16,263 bases of DNA, from contig JAFOIR010000372.1 in assembly GCA_017420625.1 (NCBI GenBank), forward strand, positions 1 through 16,263. Direction: 5' to 3'. Shown here piece after piece: positions 6,953-13,613 of this stretch. The notes beneath the pieces were generated by a model that was given only the letters and a program-made list of their open reading frames with translations, made no database searches and was not told where the DNA came from. The position numbers and the translations under genes were made by a program. Positions within the stretch are counted from its first letter, which is position 1. The number at the start of each line of letters is the position of its first letter. Source of the stretch: Bacillota bacterium (GTDB taxonomy: Bacteria > Bacillota_A > Clostridia > Lachnospirales > Bianqueaceae).

Positions 6953-7336
6953 ATGCCAAAAAGATTAGGTTATCATCACGTTGCGCTGCGGGCCAAAGAT
7001 TTTGAACAGACGATTCGCTTCTATGAAGCGCTTGGCTGCACGGTACTGCGCGGATGGGGCGAAGGAGATAAAAGAGCCTGTATGATGGATGTCGGCGGAA
7101 ATAATATTCTTGAAATTTTCGCAGGCGGAACAGGGGAAGCAGAGGATAAACCGCATTTTGAGCATATTGCACTTCGTTCAGAAGACGTACCGGCTGATTA
7201 TCAGAATGCGCTTGCAGCCGGAGCAAGACCGAGAACGGAACCGGGTGAAGCTAATCTTGGCGGCAATTATCCCATCGCAATGGCTTTTGTTTTTGGCCCC
7301 AATGATGAAGTGATCGAGTTCTTCCACGAAAAATAA
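6953..7336 (+). CDS. Glyoxalase/bleomycin-resistance (VOC) family protein
   Basis: A 127-residue single-domain protein with the two beta-alpha-beta-beta-beta modules of the vicinal oxygen chelate superfamily. Metal-ligand positions can be read: a histidine in YHHVALRA (8-9), Glu in ILEIFAG, His in HFEHIAL and Glu in VIEFFHE near the C-terminus. This is the H/E/H/E set of glyoxalase I-like metalloenzymes, so a lactoylglutathione-lyase-like isomerase or related lyase is plausible. The VOC superfamily also includes resistance and dioxygenase proteins, so the substrate is open. AGGAAGGA at 6937-6944 supports the ATG at 6953. It has its own consensus promoter. The tRNA-Gly promoter begins 3 bases after its stop, and no terminator separates the two, so read-through into the tRNA is likely. 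Confidence 0.85.
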   Translation: MPKRLGYHHVALRAKDFEQTIRFYEALGCTVLRGWGEGDKRACMMDVGGNNILEIFAGGTGEAEDKPHFEHIALRSEDVPADYQNALAAGARPRTEPGEANLGGNYPIAMAFVFGPNDEVIEFFHEK

Positions 7337-7339
7337 GGG

Positions 7340-7368
7340 TTGACAGATCGAAAGGATTGTTGTAAACT
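7340..7368 (+). promoter_or_regulatory. Promoter of tRNA-Gly
   Basis: TTGACA (7340-7345), a 17-base spacer and TAAACT (7363-7368), about 42 bases before the mature tRNA 5' end. Confidence 0.65.
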
Positions 7369-7410
7369 ATATTCCGTTCCGATGAAATTGATTTCTTCCG
7401 GGACGGATAT

Positions 7411-7482
7411 GCGCGAATGGCTCAGTGGTAGAGCATCGCCTTGCCAAGGCGAGGGTCGCGAGTTCGAATCTCGTTTCGCGCT
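7411..7482 (+). tRNA. tRNA-Gly (anticodon GCC)
   Basis: A full cloverleaf folds. The acceptor stem is GCGCGAA (7411-7417) with TTCGCGC (7475-7481), and the D stem is GCTC/GAGC (7420-7423, 7431-7434). The anticodon stem is TCGCC/GGCGA around the loop TTGCCAA with anticodon GCC at 7443-7445. The T arm is 7458-7474 with the TTCGAAT loop. The discriminator is T7482, normal for bacterial tRNA-Gly. CCA is not encoded (CAT follows), so it must be added by the nucleotidyltransferase. The gene stands alone, with its own promoter and two terminator hairpins behind it. Confidence 0.96.
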
Positions 7483-7486
7483 CATA

Positions 7487-7516
7487 AAAACAACCAGCAT
7501 CTCTGCTGGTTGTTTT
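7487..7516. terminator. Bidirectional terminator: tRNA-Gly and the 7532-8301 unit
   Basis: A perfect 13-bp stem, AAAACAACCAGCA (7487-7499) and TGCTGGTTGTTTT (7504-7516), with a four-base loop. T-rich tails are present on both strands. Confidence 0.85.
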
Positions 7517-7522
7517 GTTTTG

Positions 7523-7547
7523 CGGCGGTTGTTAACCGCCGTTTTTT
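7523..7547 (+). terminator. Second terminator hairpin after tRNA-Gly
   Basis: CGGCGGTT (7523-7530) and AACCGCCG (7534-7541) pair around GTT and are followed by six T. The stop codon of the opposite-strand gene lies in the loop. Confidence 0.7.
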
Positions 7548-7831
7548 ACTTTTTCCAGATCCTGATTCAGTTCACTGATCTTTTTCAGTGAATTCTCTAT
7601 CCCTTCAAAGGCGCTGATATCTTCCAGAAGAAGTCTGGCGCCCTGTGCACGAGCAGAGGCCTGACGGACATAGTAGGCTCTTCCGAGAGCCTGGTATTTT
7701 TTGTTCAGTTCTTTTTCTTCCGAAGCGATTTTTTCTTTCAGCTTGGCGGTTTCTGCCATGGCTTTTGTCTGGTTAGCTACATCCTGACCGAAATCAGCCA
7801 GTTTGGATCTGACGGAATCGAAAAATGCCAT
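7532..7831 (-). CDS. Small coiled-coil protein (zinc-ribbon-family N-domain without the ribbon)
   Basis: A 99-residue, wholly helical, charged protein. It starts MAFFDSVRSKLADFGQDVAN, continues through AKLKEKIASEEKELNKKYQALGRAYY (about 29-54) and ends in a Leu/Lys/Glu heptad region. This layout is that of a common Firmicutes family of short coiled-coil proteins that usually carry a C-terminal CxxC zinc ribbon. No cysteine is present here, so the ribbon is absent. It has no signal peptide or membrane segment, and no function is known. The start has a strong AAAGGAGGAAA site. It is the second gene of a two-gene unit, 14 bases after the one-TM protein, and its stop lies inside a hairpin shared with the tRNA terminator. 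Confidence 0.75.
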   Translation of the reverse strand: MAFFDSVRSKLADFGQDVANQTKAMAETAKLKEKIASEEKELNKKYQALGRAYYVRQASARAQGARLLLEDISAFEGIENSLKKISELNQDLEKVKNGG

Positions 7832-7845
7832 GTTGCTTTCCTCCT

Positions 7846-8301
7846 TTATTCACTTACAGGCGCACTATACAGATAGATATACCAGCAATCACCGGCATCC
7901 TCCTGATAGAGTCCGTTGTTTTTCAGTATCGTTACGTGATCTTCCGGAATGGGCAGTACCTGAAGGGATACCTTATCGTCTTTTCCTGCCGGAGGGTAAT
8001 CCATATCCGAGTAGAAGGCGAGCAGTTCCTGATCCGTTTTCCTGGACTGGATAATGATCGTTGCGAAAGTCGAATCATTATCTTTGGATTTCTCGGCAAA
8101 GGTCTGAATGATCCGGCTTTCTTCCGGGACTGCATGGCTGAAAAGCGGTTTGGCAAAGCGTTTTGCCTGAGCTTCACGGATCGTTTTCGGCAAAGCTCCG
8201 GCAAGGATCAGCAGAAAGATCAGTATCAGAAAAAGAAGGATTTTTCCGTTTCGGCTGGACATGTATTCTTTGAATGCGGCAGATTTGTTTGTACTGGACA
8301 T
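7846..8301 (-). CDS. Single-pass membrane protein of unknown function
   Basis: A 151-residue protein that I do not recognise. A short charged cytoplasmic N-terminus (residues 1-19) precedes one strong membrane helix (about 20-38, ILLFLILIFLLILAGAL) without a lipobox or clear cleavage site. The remaining 110 residues would then be extracellular, anchored at the membrane, with mixed beta/alpha character (TFATIIIQSRK, VSLQVLPIPEDH, CWYIYLYSAPV). GGAG at 8306-8309 is 4 bases before the ATG. It shares a transcript with the downstream coiled-coil protein, and its promoter overlaps the leader of the divergent trmD fragment. Nothing shows a catalytic motif. Confidence 0.75.
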   Translation of the reverse strand: MSSTNKSAAFKEYMSSRNGKILLFLILIFLLILAGALPKTIREAQAKRFAKPLFSHAVPEESRIIQTFAEKSKDNDSTFATIIIQSRKTDQELLAFYSDMDYPPAGKDDKVSLQVLPIPEDHVTILKNNGLYQEDAGDCWYIYLYSAPVSE

Positions 8302-8331
8302 ATGGACTCCTGAAACGTATAATTAATTGGA

Positions 8332-8360
8332 ATTATAGTATTGAACGGATCAAAAAACAA
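8332..8360 (-). promoter_or_regulatory. Promoter of the 7532-8301 two-gene unit
   Basis: On the reverse strand TTGTTT (8360-8355), a 17-base spacer and TATAAT (8337-8332), about 30 bases before the ATG. The -35 box overlaps the leader of the trmD fragment. Confidence 0.55.
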
Positions 8361-8371
8361 GGTAAAAAGCG

Positions 8372-8860
8372 ATGAAGATTACGATTCTGACCATTGCACC
8401 GGAGCTTTTTTCCGCCTGGCTCAGCGAAAAAAAGCGAAGAGAAGAAACCCTGAACCTGAGGGATCAGAAACCTGTCACAGTGGAAGTCATTGATATACGG
8501 GATTACGTTCACGGCAGTTTTCGAGCGGTAGATGATTCTCCTTATGGCGGCGGAGCAGGTATGGTCATTCGATGTGAGCCGGTGACGGGCGCGCTCAAAG
8601 CACTGAAGGCTTGGCCTGAAAAGGGAAAAGACATAAAGATCGCAGCCCTTACACCGACCGGAAGACAATTTTCACAGAAAGAAGCAGAGAAACTGGCTAA
8701 TGAAGCGGAACATCTGATTCTTCTGTGCGGCCACTTTGAAGGCCTGGATGAACGAATCTATACCTACTGCGATGAAAGATATTCCATCGGTGACTATGTA
8801 CTGTCCGGCGGAGAGCTGCCGGCCATGGTCATCGCAGAAGCCATCACCTCTTTATGGTGA
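8372..8860 (+). CDS. trmD: C-terminally truncated tRNA (guanine37-N1)-methyltransferase-like protein
   Basis: The frame encodes 162 residues of a TrmD-type SPOUT methyltransferase, normally about 230-250 residues. It has the N-terminal strand and helix, SPYGGGAGM near 57-65, the knot segment LLCGHFEGLDERIYTY (about 115-130) and SIGDYVLSGGELPAM (about 135-149). The AdoMet-binding trefoil knot is therefore complete. It stops at TSLW, where E. coli TrmD continues with the linker Arg154, the catalytic Asp169 and the whole tRNA-binding domain. Those parts are missing, so methylation of G37 is not expected. It is not in the usual rpsP-rimM-trmD-rplS neighbourhood, so a full copy probably exists elsewhere. 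The ribosome site is modest (AAGGT, 9 bases upstream). It may be a decaying duplicate or a trimmed AdoMet-binding protein. Confidence 0.85.
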   Translation: MKITILTIAPELFSAWLSEKKRREETLNLRDQKPVTVEVIDIRDYVHGSFRAVDDSPYGGGAGMVIRCEPVTGALKALKAWPEKGKDIKIAALTPTGRQFSQKEAEKLANEAEHLILLCGHFEGLDERIYTYCDERYSIGDYVLSGGELPAMVIAEAITSLW

Positions 8861-8862
8861 GG

Positions 8863-9465
8863 TTAAAGCTCCAGCAGGACTGCGCGGCAGGGTGCACCGT
8901 CAGAACCGCCCAGATGAATCGGGGCGGCATTCAGAAGGTAGATGCCTTCCGGTACAGCAGCTAATCGGATTCCTTCCAGGAAAACTTTCCCCGCTCCAAG
9001 AAGCAGGCGATGGACTGCGGCAGGTGCATCCTCCGGACCGACTGTCTGAGACTCATTGCCAAATAATTCAATAGAACTGGTACGAAGTACTTCAGCTGCC
9101 TCATAGGAAAGCGTCGCTTTTCCCTTGATGAGCAGCTTTTTGATTTCTTTTCCGGAAGTGACGGAAGCCTCTTTCAGCTGATGAAGGATCCGACGGATGT
9201 CTTCCGGTTCGATCGTGCCTTCAAAAGCTGCAACATATGCATAGCCGATCCATGCATCCAGAGGAACTTCGTCAAGTTTCTTCCCGTCCTGAATAAAATG
9301 ATACGGTGCATCAACATGGGTTCCGTTATGAGCGCACATCGAAAACTTGCTTAGATTGCAGACATCCCCTTTGGCAGTTTCCAGGATGATTTCCCTCTCG
9401 GGAACAGGATCTCCGGGGAATACGACACAAGTGAATATTTCCTGTGTAATATCGTAGATTTTCAT
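8863..9465 (-). CDS. Cyclase-family (KynB-like) metal-dependent hydrolase
   Basis: A 200-residue protein of the Pfam Cyclase family, which includes bacterial kynurenine formamidase and isatin hydrolase. The metal-binding signature HNGTHVDAPYH is at residues 46-56, with the following conserved PLD and the C-terminal GSDGAPCRAVLLEL. Length fits the family. It would hydrolyse an amide, ester or cyclic substrate in the cytoplasm. No tryptophan-degradation gene is nearby to support formamidase specifically. AGAGGA lies 9 bases before the ATG at 9465, and a good promoter precedes it. It is transcribed alone and converges on the trmD fragment, with its TAA only 2 bases from the trmD TGA. That is where the lost 3' part of trmD should have been. 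Confidence 0.88.
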   Translation of the reverse strand: MKIYDITQEIFTCVVFPGDPVPEREIILETAKGDVCNLSKFSMCAHNGTHVDAPYHFIQDGKKLDEVPLDAWIGYAYVAAFEGTIEPEDIRRILHQLKEASVTSGKEIKKLLIKGKATLSYEAAEVLRTSSIELFGNESQTVGPEDAPAAVHRLLLGAGKVFLEGIRLAAVPEGIYLLNAAPIHLGGSDGAPCRAVLLEL

Positions 9466-9499
9466 AGCAGGTTCCTCTCTGATAATATAGACTGATCCC

Positions 9500-9528
9500 A
9501 GTATAGCATAGGAAATAAAGGTTGTGAA
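9500..9528 (-). promoter_or_regulatory. Promoter of the cyclase-family gene
   Basis: On the reverse strand TTCACA (9528-9523), a 17-base spacer and TATACT (9505-9500), about 35 bases before the start codon. Confidence 0.6.
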
Positions 9529-9567
9529 GAGAAGAAACGAATATCAAAATAAAGTGTAACAAACCTA

Positions 9568-9596
9568 TTGACAGCGTAACAATGTTATGCTATATT
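9568..9596 (+). promoter_or_regulatory. Promoter of the yhbD-bactofilin-tldD-tldE operon
   Basis: A perfect TTGACA (9568-9573), a 17-base spacer and TATATT (9591-9596). The spacer itself holds a dyad, and two further palindromes follow around and after the expected start point near 9603. Confidence 0.8.
9576..9588. promoter_or_regulatory. Operator-like dyad in the promoter spacer
   Basis: GTAACA-A-TGTTAT is a near-perfect inverted repeat (one end pair mismatched) centred on base 9582, exactly the midpoint between the -35 and -10 boxes. It is the same sequence family as the palindrome at 9614-9626. Confidence 0.6.
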
Positions 9597-9613
9597 CACA
9601 TTGTCGACAAAAT

Positions 9614-9626
9614 GTAACATTGTTAC
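9614..9626. promoter_or_regulatory. Operator-like palindrome between transcription start and yhbD
   Basis: GTAACA-T-TGTTAC is a perfect 13-bp palindrome. A half site TGTAACA (9555-9561) and a different 10-bp palindrome TTGTCGACAA (9601-9610, at the expected transcription start) lie in the same 70 bases. The arrangement suggests repression by a dimer, perhaps the first gene product. Confidence 0.6.
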
Positions 9627-9637
9627 GGAAAGGGAAT

Positions 9638-10054
9638 ATGATTCCGATGGAAGAAAATTTAATCTCGAAAAAGGAACTCCTGCAGCGGTATGGGATCTCC
9701 TATGGGGCACTTTACCGATGGAAACGGATGGGACTTATCCCTGAGCAGTGGTTCGTGAAGAAGTCTACTTCGACCGGACAGGAAACCTATTTTGATGAAA
9801 AAACGATCTGTGAGCGAATCGAGCAGATCCTCGGAGCGAGGGACAGCCGGTCTTTGGAGGAGCTGGCAGCAAGCTTGAATCAGCCCAAAAGTGTGGAACC
9901 GCACTTGATCATCGAGACCAGTTATGAGTCAAGAAGCTATCGGACAGGGGATATTCGCTCGATACGGCTGGAGGGAGAGACAGTCATTGATCTGACAGAG
10001 ATGATTGCAGAAAAACTTCAGTCTATTCTACAGGGAGGAACAACAGATGAATAA
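9638..10054 (+). CDS. YhbD-family (DUF4004) HTH regulator
   Basis: About 138 residues. The N-terminal 60 form a MerR-like winged helix, with ISKKELLQRYGISYGALYRW followed by KRMGLIPEQWFVKKSTSTGQ, the sequence that typifies the Bacillus YhbD family. A linker with RSLEELAASL follows, and the C-terminal region ends in VIDLTEMIAEKLQSIL. It is probably a DNA-binding protein that controls its own operon. The frame extends upstream to an ATG at 9587, but that codon lies inside the promoter. GGAAAGGG (9627-9634) favours 9638, with 9647 (MEENLIS) as an alternative. The last eight bases overlap the bactofilin gene. In B. subtilis yhbD is likewise next to the bactofilin genes yhbE and yhbF, which supports a linked function. 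Confidence 0.85.
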   Translation: MIPMEENLISKKELLQRYGISYGALYRWKRMGLIPEQWFVKKSTSTGQETYFDEKTICERIEQILGARDSRSLEELAASLNQPKSVEPHLIIETSYESRSYRTGDIRSIRLEGETVIDLTEMIAEKLQSILQGGTTDE

Positions 10055-10826
10055 TGTACATATCAGCGGTGCCGGGACGTTTTCCGGTGGAACTTATGAA
10101 GAGATTCATGTTTCAGGAAGCGGCAGATGGGAAGGAAATGTCAAGTGCCGACGGATCCATATCAGTGGAGCTGTTATCGGCGGTGGAGACATACAGGCAG
10201 AAGAAAAGATCCATGTTTCCGGCAGTTTGAAAACCAAAGGCGAGATAAGTTGTGATGGGGAAATGCATATCAGCGGAGCGCTTGCGACAGATGGAAACGT
10301 TTCCGGTAAGGAGATTCATATCTCCGGCGGCGGCAAATGTGGTTCGATCACCGGGACAGATATTCAGGTATCGGGAGCAGTCAGTGTCAATCATCTCCAT
10401 GCAGATCAGGCAATTCTTTCCGGTGGATTTAAAGTAGAAAACGATGTAGAGGCAGAAAAAGTAAAAATCAGCGGCAGCGGGACGATCAAAGGACTGCTGA
10501 ATGCAGATGAAGTCGAGATCTCTGCCGGTTACCGGGAGGGAAGTATCACGATCGGCGGGATTGGAGGAAGCCGTGTTTTAATTAAAAAACCGGAACCTTT
10601 TTCACTATTCGGTATTGCACTTTCCATGAAACCTTCGTATACTCAGAGCGTTGTGACAGATACGATCGAAGCAGATGAGGTCGATCTGGAATCCACCAGA
10701 GCCCGGATCGTACGGGGTGTCAATATTCGTATTGGAAAAGGATGTGAGATCGATCGGATCGAGTACAGTGGTACGATCGAGCATGAACCCTCTGCCGTCA
10801 TCCGTGAAATCGTACAGATCAACTAA
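10047..10826 (+). CDS. Bactofilin-like polymer-forming protein (YhbE/YhbF type)
   Basis: A 259-residue beta-helix protein. Nine copies of a (H/K/Q/I)-(I/V/L)-S-G core start at residues 5, 21, 38, 56, 74, 91, 107, 123 and 140, a 16-18 residue period that fits one turn of a right-handed beta-helix, as in bactofilin/DUF583 domains. After about residue 165 the repeats become irregular, around KKPEPFSLFG, and then resume with VDTIEADEV-like strands. Bactofilins form non-polar cytoplasmic or membrane-associated filaments; B. subtilis YhbE and YhbF are the nearest family I know. There is no membrane segment. The ATG at 10047 follows GGAGG at 10035-10039 and overlaps the end of yhbD. The frame extends upstream to 10005, but without a ribosome site. 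tldD follows after 16 bases. Confidence 0.85.
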   Translation: MNNVHISGAGTFSGGTYEEIHVSGSGRWEGNVKCRRIHISGAVIGGGDIQAEEKIHVSGSLKTKGEISCDGEMHISGALATDGNVSGKEIHISGGGKCGSITGTDIQVSGAVSVNHLHADQAILSGGFKVENDVEAEKVKISGSGTIKGLLNADEVEISAGYREGSITIGGIGGSRVLIKKPEPFSLFGIALSMKPSYTQSVVTDTIEADEVDLESTRARIVRGVNIRIGKGCEIDRIEYSGTIEHEPSAVIREIVQIN

Positions 10827-10842
10827 ACAATAGGAGGTACCT

Positions 10843-12228
10843 ATGTTACAGGATATTATCAGTAAAGAACGTGATCGTTTTGCGGAAGGCATGCAGACGG
10901 TTCTGCGTGGCCATGAAAACAGATCCCGGTCAGTCGTTCTTCTTAAAGGCAACCTGGTTCGCAATACCCGAAATGAGAGCAGGGGAATCAGTGCCCGGGT
11001 AACGAAAAATGGCCATTATGGTTTTTCTTCGGTCGCATCCTATACCGAAAAGGATGCTGAGATGGTGCTTCGTGCCGCAACAGAAAATGCCCTGTTCCTG
11101 GATCAGAGAGCGAAAGCGCCCAGAAAGACTTATCCGGCACAGATCCCGGGGCAGATCCCTGAACCTCGTCTGATCGTGGATACCGAGCAGAAACGAATCA
11201 TCGAAGCCTGCCGGATCGTGGATGATTATGTAGCGAAGAAGTATCCGGATCTTCTCTCCCGGCAGATCATGTACCGCGAGGATTCTCAGGATAAGATCAT
11301 TGTTTCTTCCGATGCTTCCAGCGGACATGTCACCTATCCGAGATGCTATATTTATGTGTTTCTGACGGCAGAATCCCTTAGCGGTGCTCCGGTTGAACTC
11401 TTCCATGCTTTTGGCGGATTCGGCAGCTTTGAGGATAATTTTTCAGATGTCACAAAGCTTTTCCCTGTCATTGATCAGCTTTATCAGCAGGTAATGGACA
11501 AGCGGGAAGGCGTCTATGCGCAGGCTGGCCGCAAACAGGTCATCCTTGGCGGTATGATGGGCGGCATGCTGGCACATGAAGCGGTCGGACATACTGTAGA
11601 AGCCGATCTTGTCATGGGTGGTTCTGTAGCAGGTCCGAATCTTGGAAAACGTGTTGCATCCGATCTCGTCACGCTGATCGATTATGCGCACACAGCTTTT
11701 GGTGAGACAGTCCCGCTTCCGGTCTATCTGGATGATGAGGGAACCTTTGCCAAAGATGCAGTACTGATCGAGAACGGAATCCTCAAAGGTTACATGAACA
11801 GCAGGGAATCCGCACAGTACTTCGGGATGGAACCCTGCGGAAATGCTCGTGCCTGGGACTTCAATGACGAACCGCTCATCCGGATGCGTAATACCTGTAT
11901 TTTACCCGGGAAAAGTACATTAGATGAGATGATCGCTTCGATCGATGACGGTTATTATCTGATTTCCAGTTCCAATGGTCAGGCTGATGTTACCGGTGAA
12001 TTCATGTTTGGCGTATCACTAGGCTATGAGATCAGGAACGGCAAACTTGGTAAAGCACTGCTGGATACGACTGTTTCAGGAATTGCATTTGAAATGCTGA
12101 AAACTGTCGATATGGTTTCGAATCAGGTACAGTGGGAATCCAGCGGCTTCTGCGGGAAGAAGCAGCCGATGCCGGTCGGTATGGGCGGTCCTGATATGCG
12201 CTGTTATATCACGATCGGCGGACGCTAA
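10843..12228 (+). CDS. tldD: TldD-type catalytic subunit of the TldD/TldE metalloprotease
   Basis: A 461-residue protein, near the usual 460-480. The zinc-protease signature HEAVGHTVEAD is at residues 245-255 (H245, E246, H250), preceded by GGMMGGMLA. The C-terminus has FCGKKQPMPVGMGGP, with C437 at the place of the cysteine zinc ligand known in E. coli TldD. In E. coli TldD with TldE/PmbA forms a heterodimeric barrel that degrades unfolded peptides and cleaves leader peptides of microcin B17 and the antitoxin CcdA. Here it is cytoplasmic, sits 16 bases after the bactofilin gene and 19 before tldE, and has a clear TAGGAGG site. No RiPP precursor or antitoxin gene is adjacent, so the substrate is unknown. 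Confidence 0.93.
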   Translation: MLQDIISKERDRFAEGMQTVLRGHENRSRSVVLLKGNLVRNTRNESRGISARVTKNGHYGFSSVASYTEKDAEMVLRAATENALFLDQRAKAPRKTYPAQIPGQIPEPRLIVDTEQKRIIEACRIVDDYVAKKYPDLLSRQIMYREDSQDKIIVSSDASSGHVTYPRCYIYVFLTAESLSGAPVELFHAFGGFGSFEDNFSDVTKLFPVIDQLYQQVMDKREGVYAQAGRKQVILGGMMGGMLAHEAVGHTVEADLVMGGSVAGPNLGKRVASDLVTLIDYAHTAFGETVPLPVYLDDEGTFAKDAVLIENGILKGYMNSRESAQYFGMEPCGNARAWDFNDEPLIRMRNTCILPGKSTLDEMIASIDDGYYLISSSNGQADVTGEFMFGVSLGYEIRNGKLGKALLDTTVSGIAFEMLKTVDMVSNQVQWESSGFCGKKQPMPVGMGGPDMRCYITIGGR

Positions 12229-12247
12229 GCGAGAAAGGAGAAAAGCG

Positions 12248-13546
12248 ATGTTTGATATCAAAGAAGTATCCTTGAAAGTAAAAAAACAGCTGGAAGAAAA
12301 ACAGCAGAAAGTATATGCATTTGAGATCAGTGAAGAAGAAAAAAGGGAACTGAATACGGAGAATGCAGAGTTCACTCTGTTTCGAACGGTTTTCGACAAC
12401 GATATTCATGTGACAACGATCGAAGACGGCCGTAAGGGAGCTGCTTCCGGCAATGATCTGACCGATGAAGGAATCAGGAAGGTGGTGGAAGATGCCATAT
12501 CCGGTACTTTATCCGCACAGGCAGATGATGCCAATCAGATTGCTGAAAAGCAGGAGGGCGGTGTCTTTCAAAGCGGACCTTATGAAGCAGACATGGAACT
12601 TTTCTATGAGAAGCTTCAGGCATTCCTGGATACGATCGAAGCCGATTATCCGAAGATCAAGATTCTGGCGTTGATTGCAGATCATACCAGATCTCACAGT
12701 ATTTATGCCAACTCTAACGGAACCGAATTCGAAACGTATGATGGAACTTATCATGTGATGATCGAATTTGCAGGATTTGAAGGGGAAAGAACTACCGGAC
12801 TGAATTATACGGAGATCTCGACACATGATCTTTCCACTCCGCTGATCGAGCAGGGCAATATGAAAAAGCAGCTCCAGGATGCGGAAAAGGCATTGAATCA
12901 GGCAACATTTGAAGGCAAGTTCGAAGGAACCGTTATCTTTACGCCTGATTGTCTTGGTTATTTCCTTTATATGCTGTCTTCCAACTATATCATGGGGCCG
13001 GTGATCATGGACGGAACGAGCCGATGGCTGGATAAAGTAGGAGAAAAAGTAGCCAGCGAGAAGATTACGTTCGAACTGAAAGCCGATGATGATCGGTTGG
13101 TTGAACTTTCACCGTATACGGACGACGGATATCGTGCAGAAAACGTCAAGGTGATCGAAAACGGTGTTCTGAAAGCTCAGATCCTGGATCTTTATGCTGC
13201 AAACAAAACCGGACGAAAAGTGACCAGGAACTCAAGTATGAATGTCGTCATGGAACCGGGCGAGCAAAGCTTCGAGGAAATGATCGCTTCCATCAGTCGG
13301 GGGCTGATCGTTGGAGGTTTTTCCGGTGGTGAGCCAGGTGCAAACGGCGAGTTCTCCGGTGTAGCCAAAAATGCATTTTATATCGAGAATGGAAAGATCA
13401 TCGGCGCTGTTTCCGAAACCATGATCAACGGAAATCTGGAAGATGTATTTAAAAACGTTACAGCGATTTCCAAAGAGATTATCTCTGATGGATCCATGGC
13501 ACTGCCGTATATGGCTTCTTCCGGGATCGTTATTTCCGGACAATAA
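12248..13546 (+). CDS. tldE: TldE/PmbA-type non-catalytic subunit of the TldD/TldE protease
   Basis: A 432-residue PmbA/TldE homologue that lacks the HExxxH zinc site of its partner. The typical TldE features are visible: an N-terminal cap domain, a middle region with IFTPDCLGYFLYML, a segment DDGYRAENVKVIENGVLK, GLIVGGFSGGEPGANGEFSGVAKNAFYIENGK (about 357-388) shared by the family, and a C-terminal strand ending in SSGIVISGQ. It forms the substrate chamber with TldD but does not bind zinc. AAAGGAG lies 6 bases before the ATG. It is the last gene of the four-gene unit. I see no hairpin terminator behind it, so transcripts may read into the next gene. Confidence 0.93.
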   Translation: MFDIKEVSLKVKKQLEEKQQKVYAFEISEEEKRELNTENAEFTLFRTVFDNDIHVTTIEDGRKGAASGNDLTDEGIRKVVEDAISGTLSAQADDANQIAEKQEGGVFQSGPYEADMELFYEKLQAFLDTIEADYPKIKILALIADHTRSHSIYANSNGTEFETYDGTYHVMIEFAGFEGERTTGLNYTEISTHDLSTPLIEQGNMKKQLQDAEKALNQATFEGKFEGTVIFTPDCLGYFLYMLSSNYIMGPVIMDGTSRWLDKVGEKVASEKITFELKADDDRLVELSPYTDDGYRAENVKVIENGVLKAQILDLYAANKTGRKVTRNSSMNVVMEPGEQSFEEMIASISRGLIVGGFSGGEPGANGEFSGVAKNAFYIENGKIIGAVSETMINGNLEDVFKNVTAISKEIISDGSMALPYMASSGIVISGQ

Positions 13547-13585
13547 CCATCTGGACGCAAAACCATACCGCATAAACAAAGGTAC

Positions 13586-13613
13586 TTGGAAAGCCTCCAG
13601 ATTTTGATATAAT
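13586..13613 (+). promoter_or_regulatory. Promoter of the coiled-coil membrane protein gene
   Basis: TTGGAA (13586-13591), a 16-base spacer and a perfect TATAAT (13608-13613). The spacer contains the left arm of the inverted repeat 13589-13598/13631-13640. Confidence 0.65.

Noticed and set aside
9555..9600. GlnR/TnrA site (TGTNA-N7-TNACA) at the yhbD promoter
   Set aside because: The best match, TGTTA to TCACA, has a spacing of 8 rather than 7, and the local dyads explain the sequence better.
9587..9637. Upstream extension of the YhbD frame to an ATG at 9587
   Set aside because: That ATG lies between the -35 and -10 boxes, so it is not on the transcript made from this promoter.
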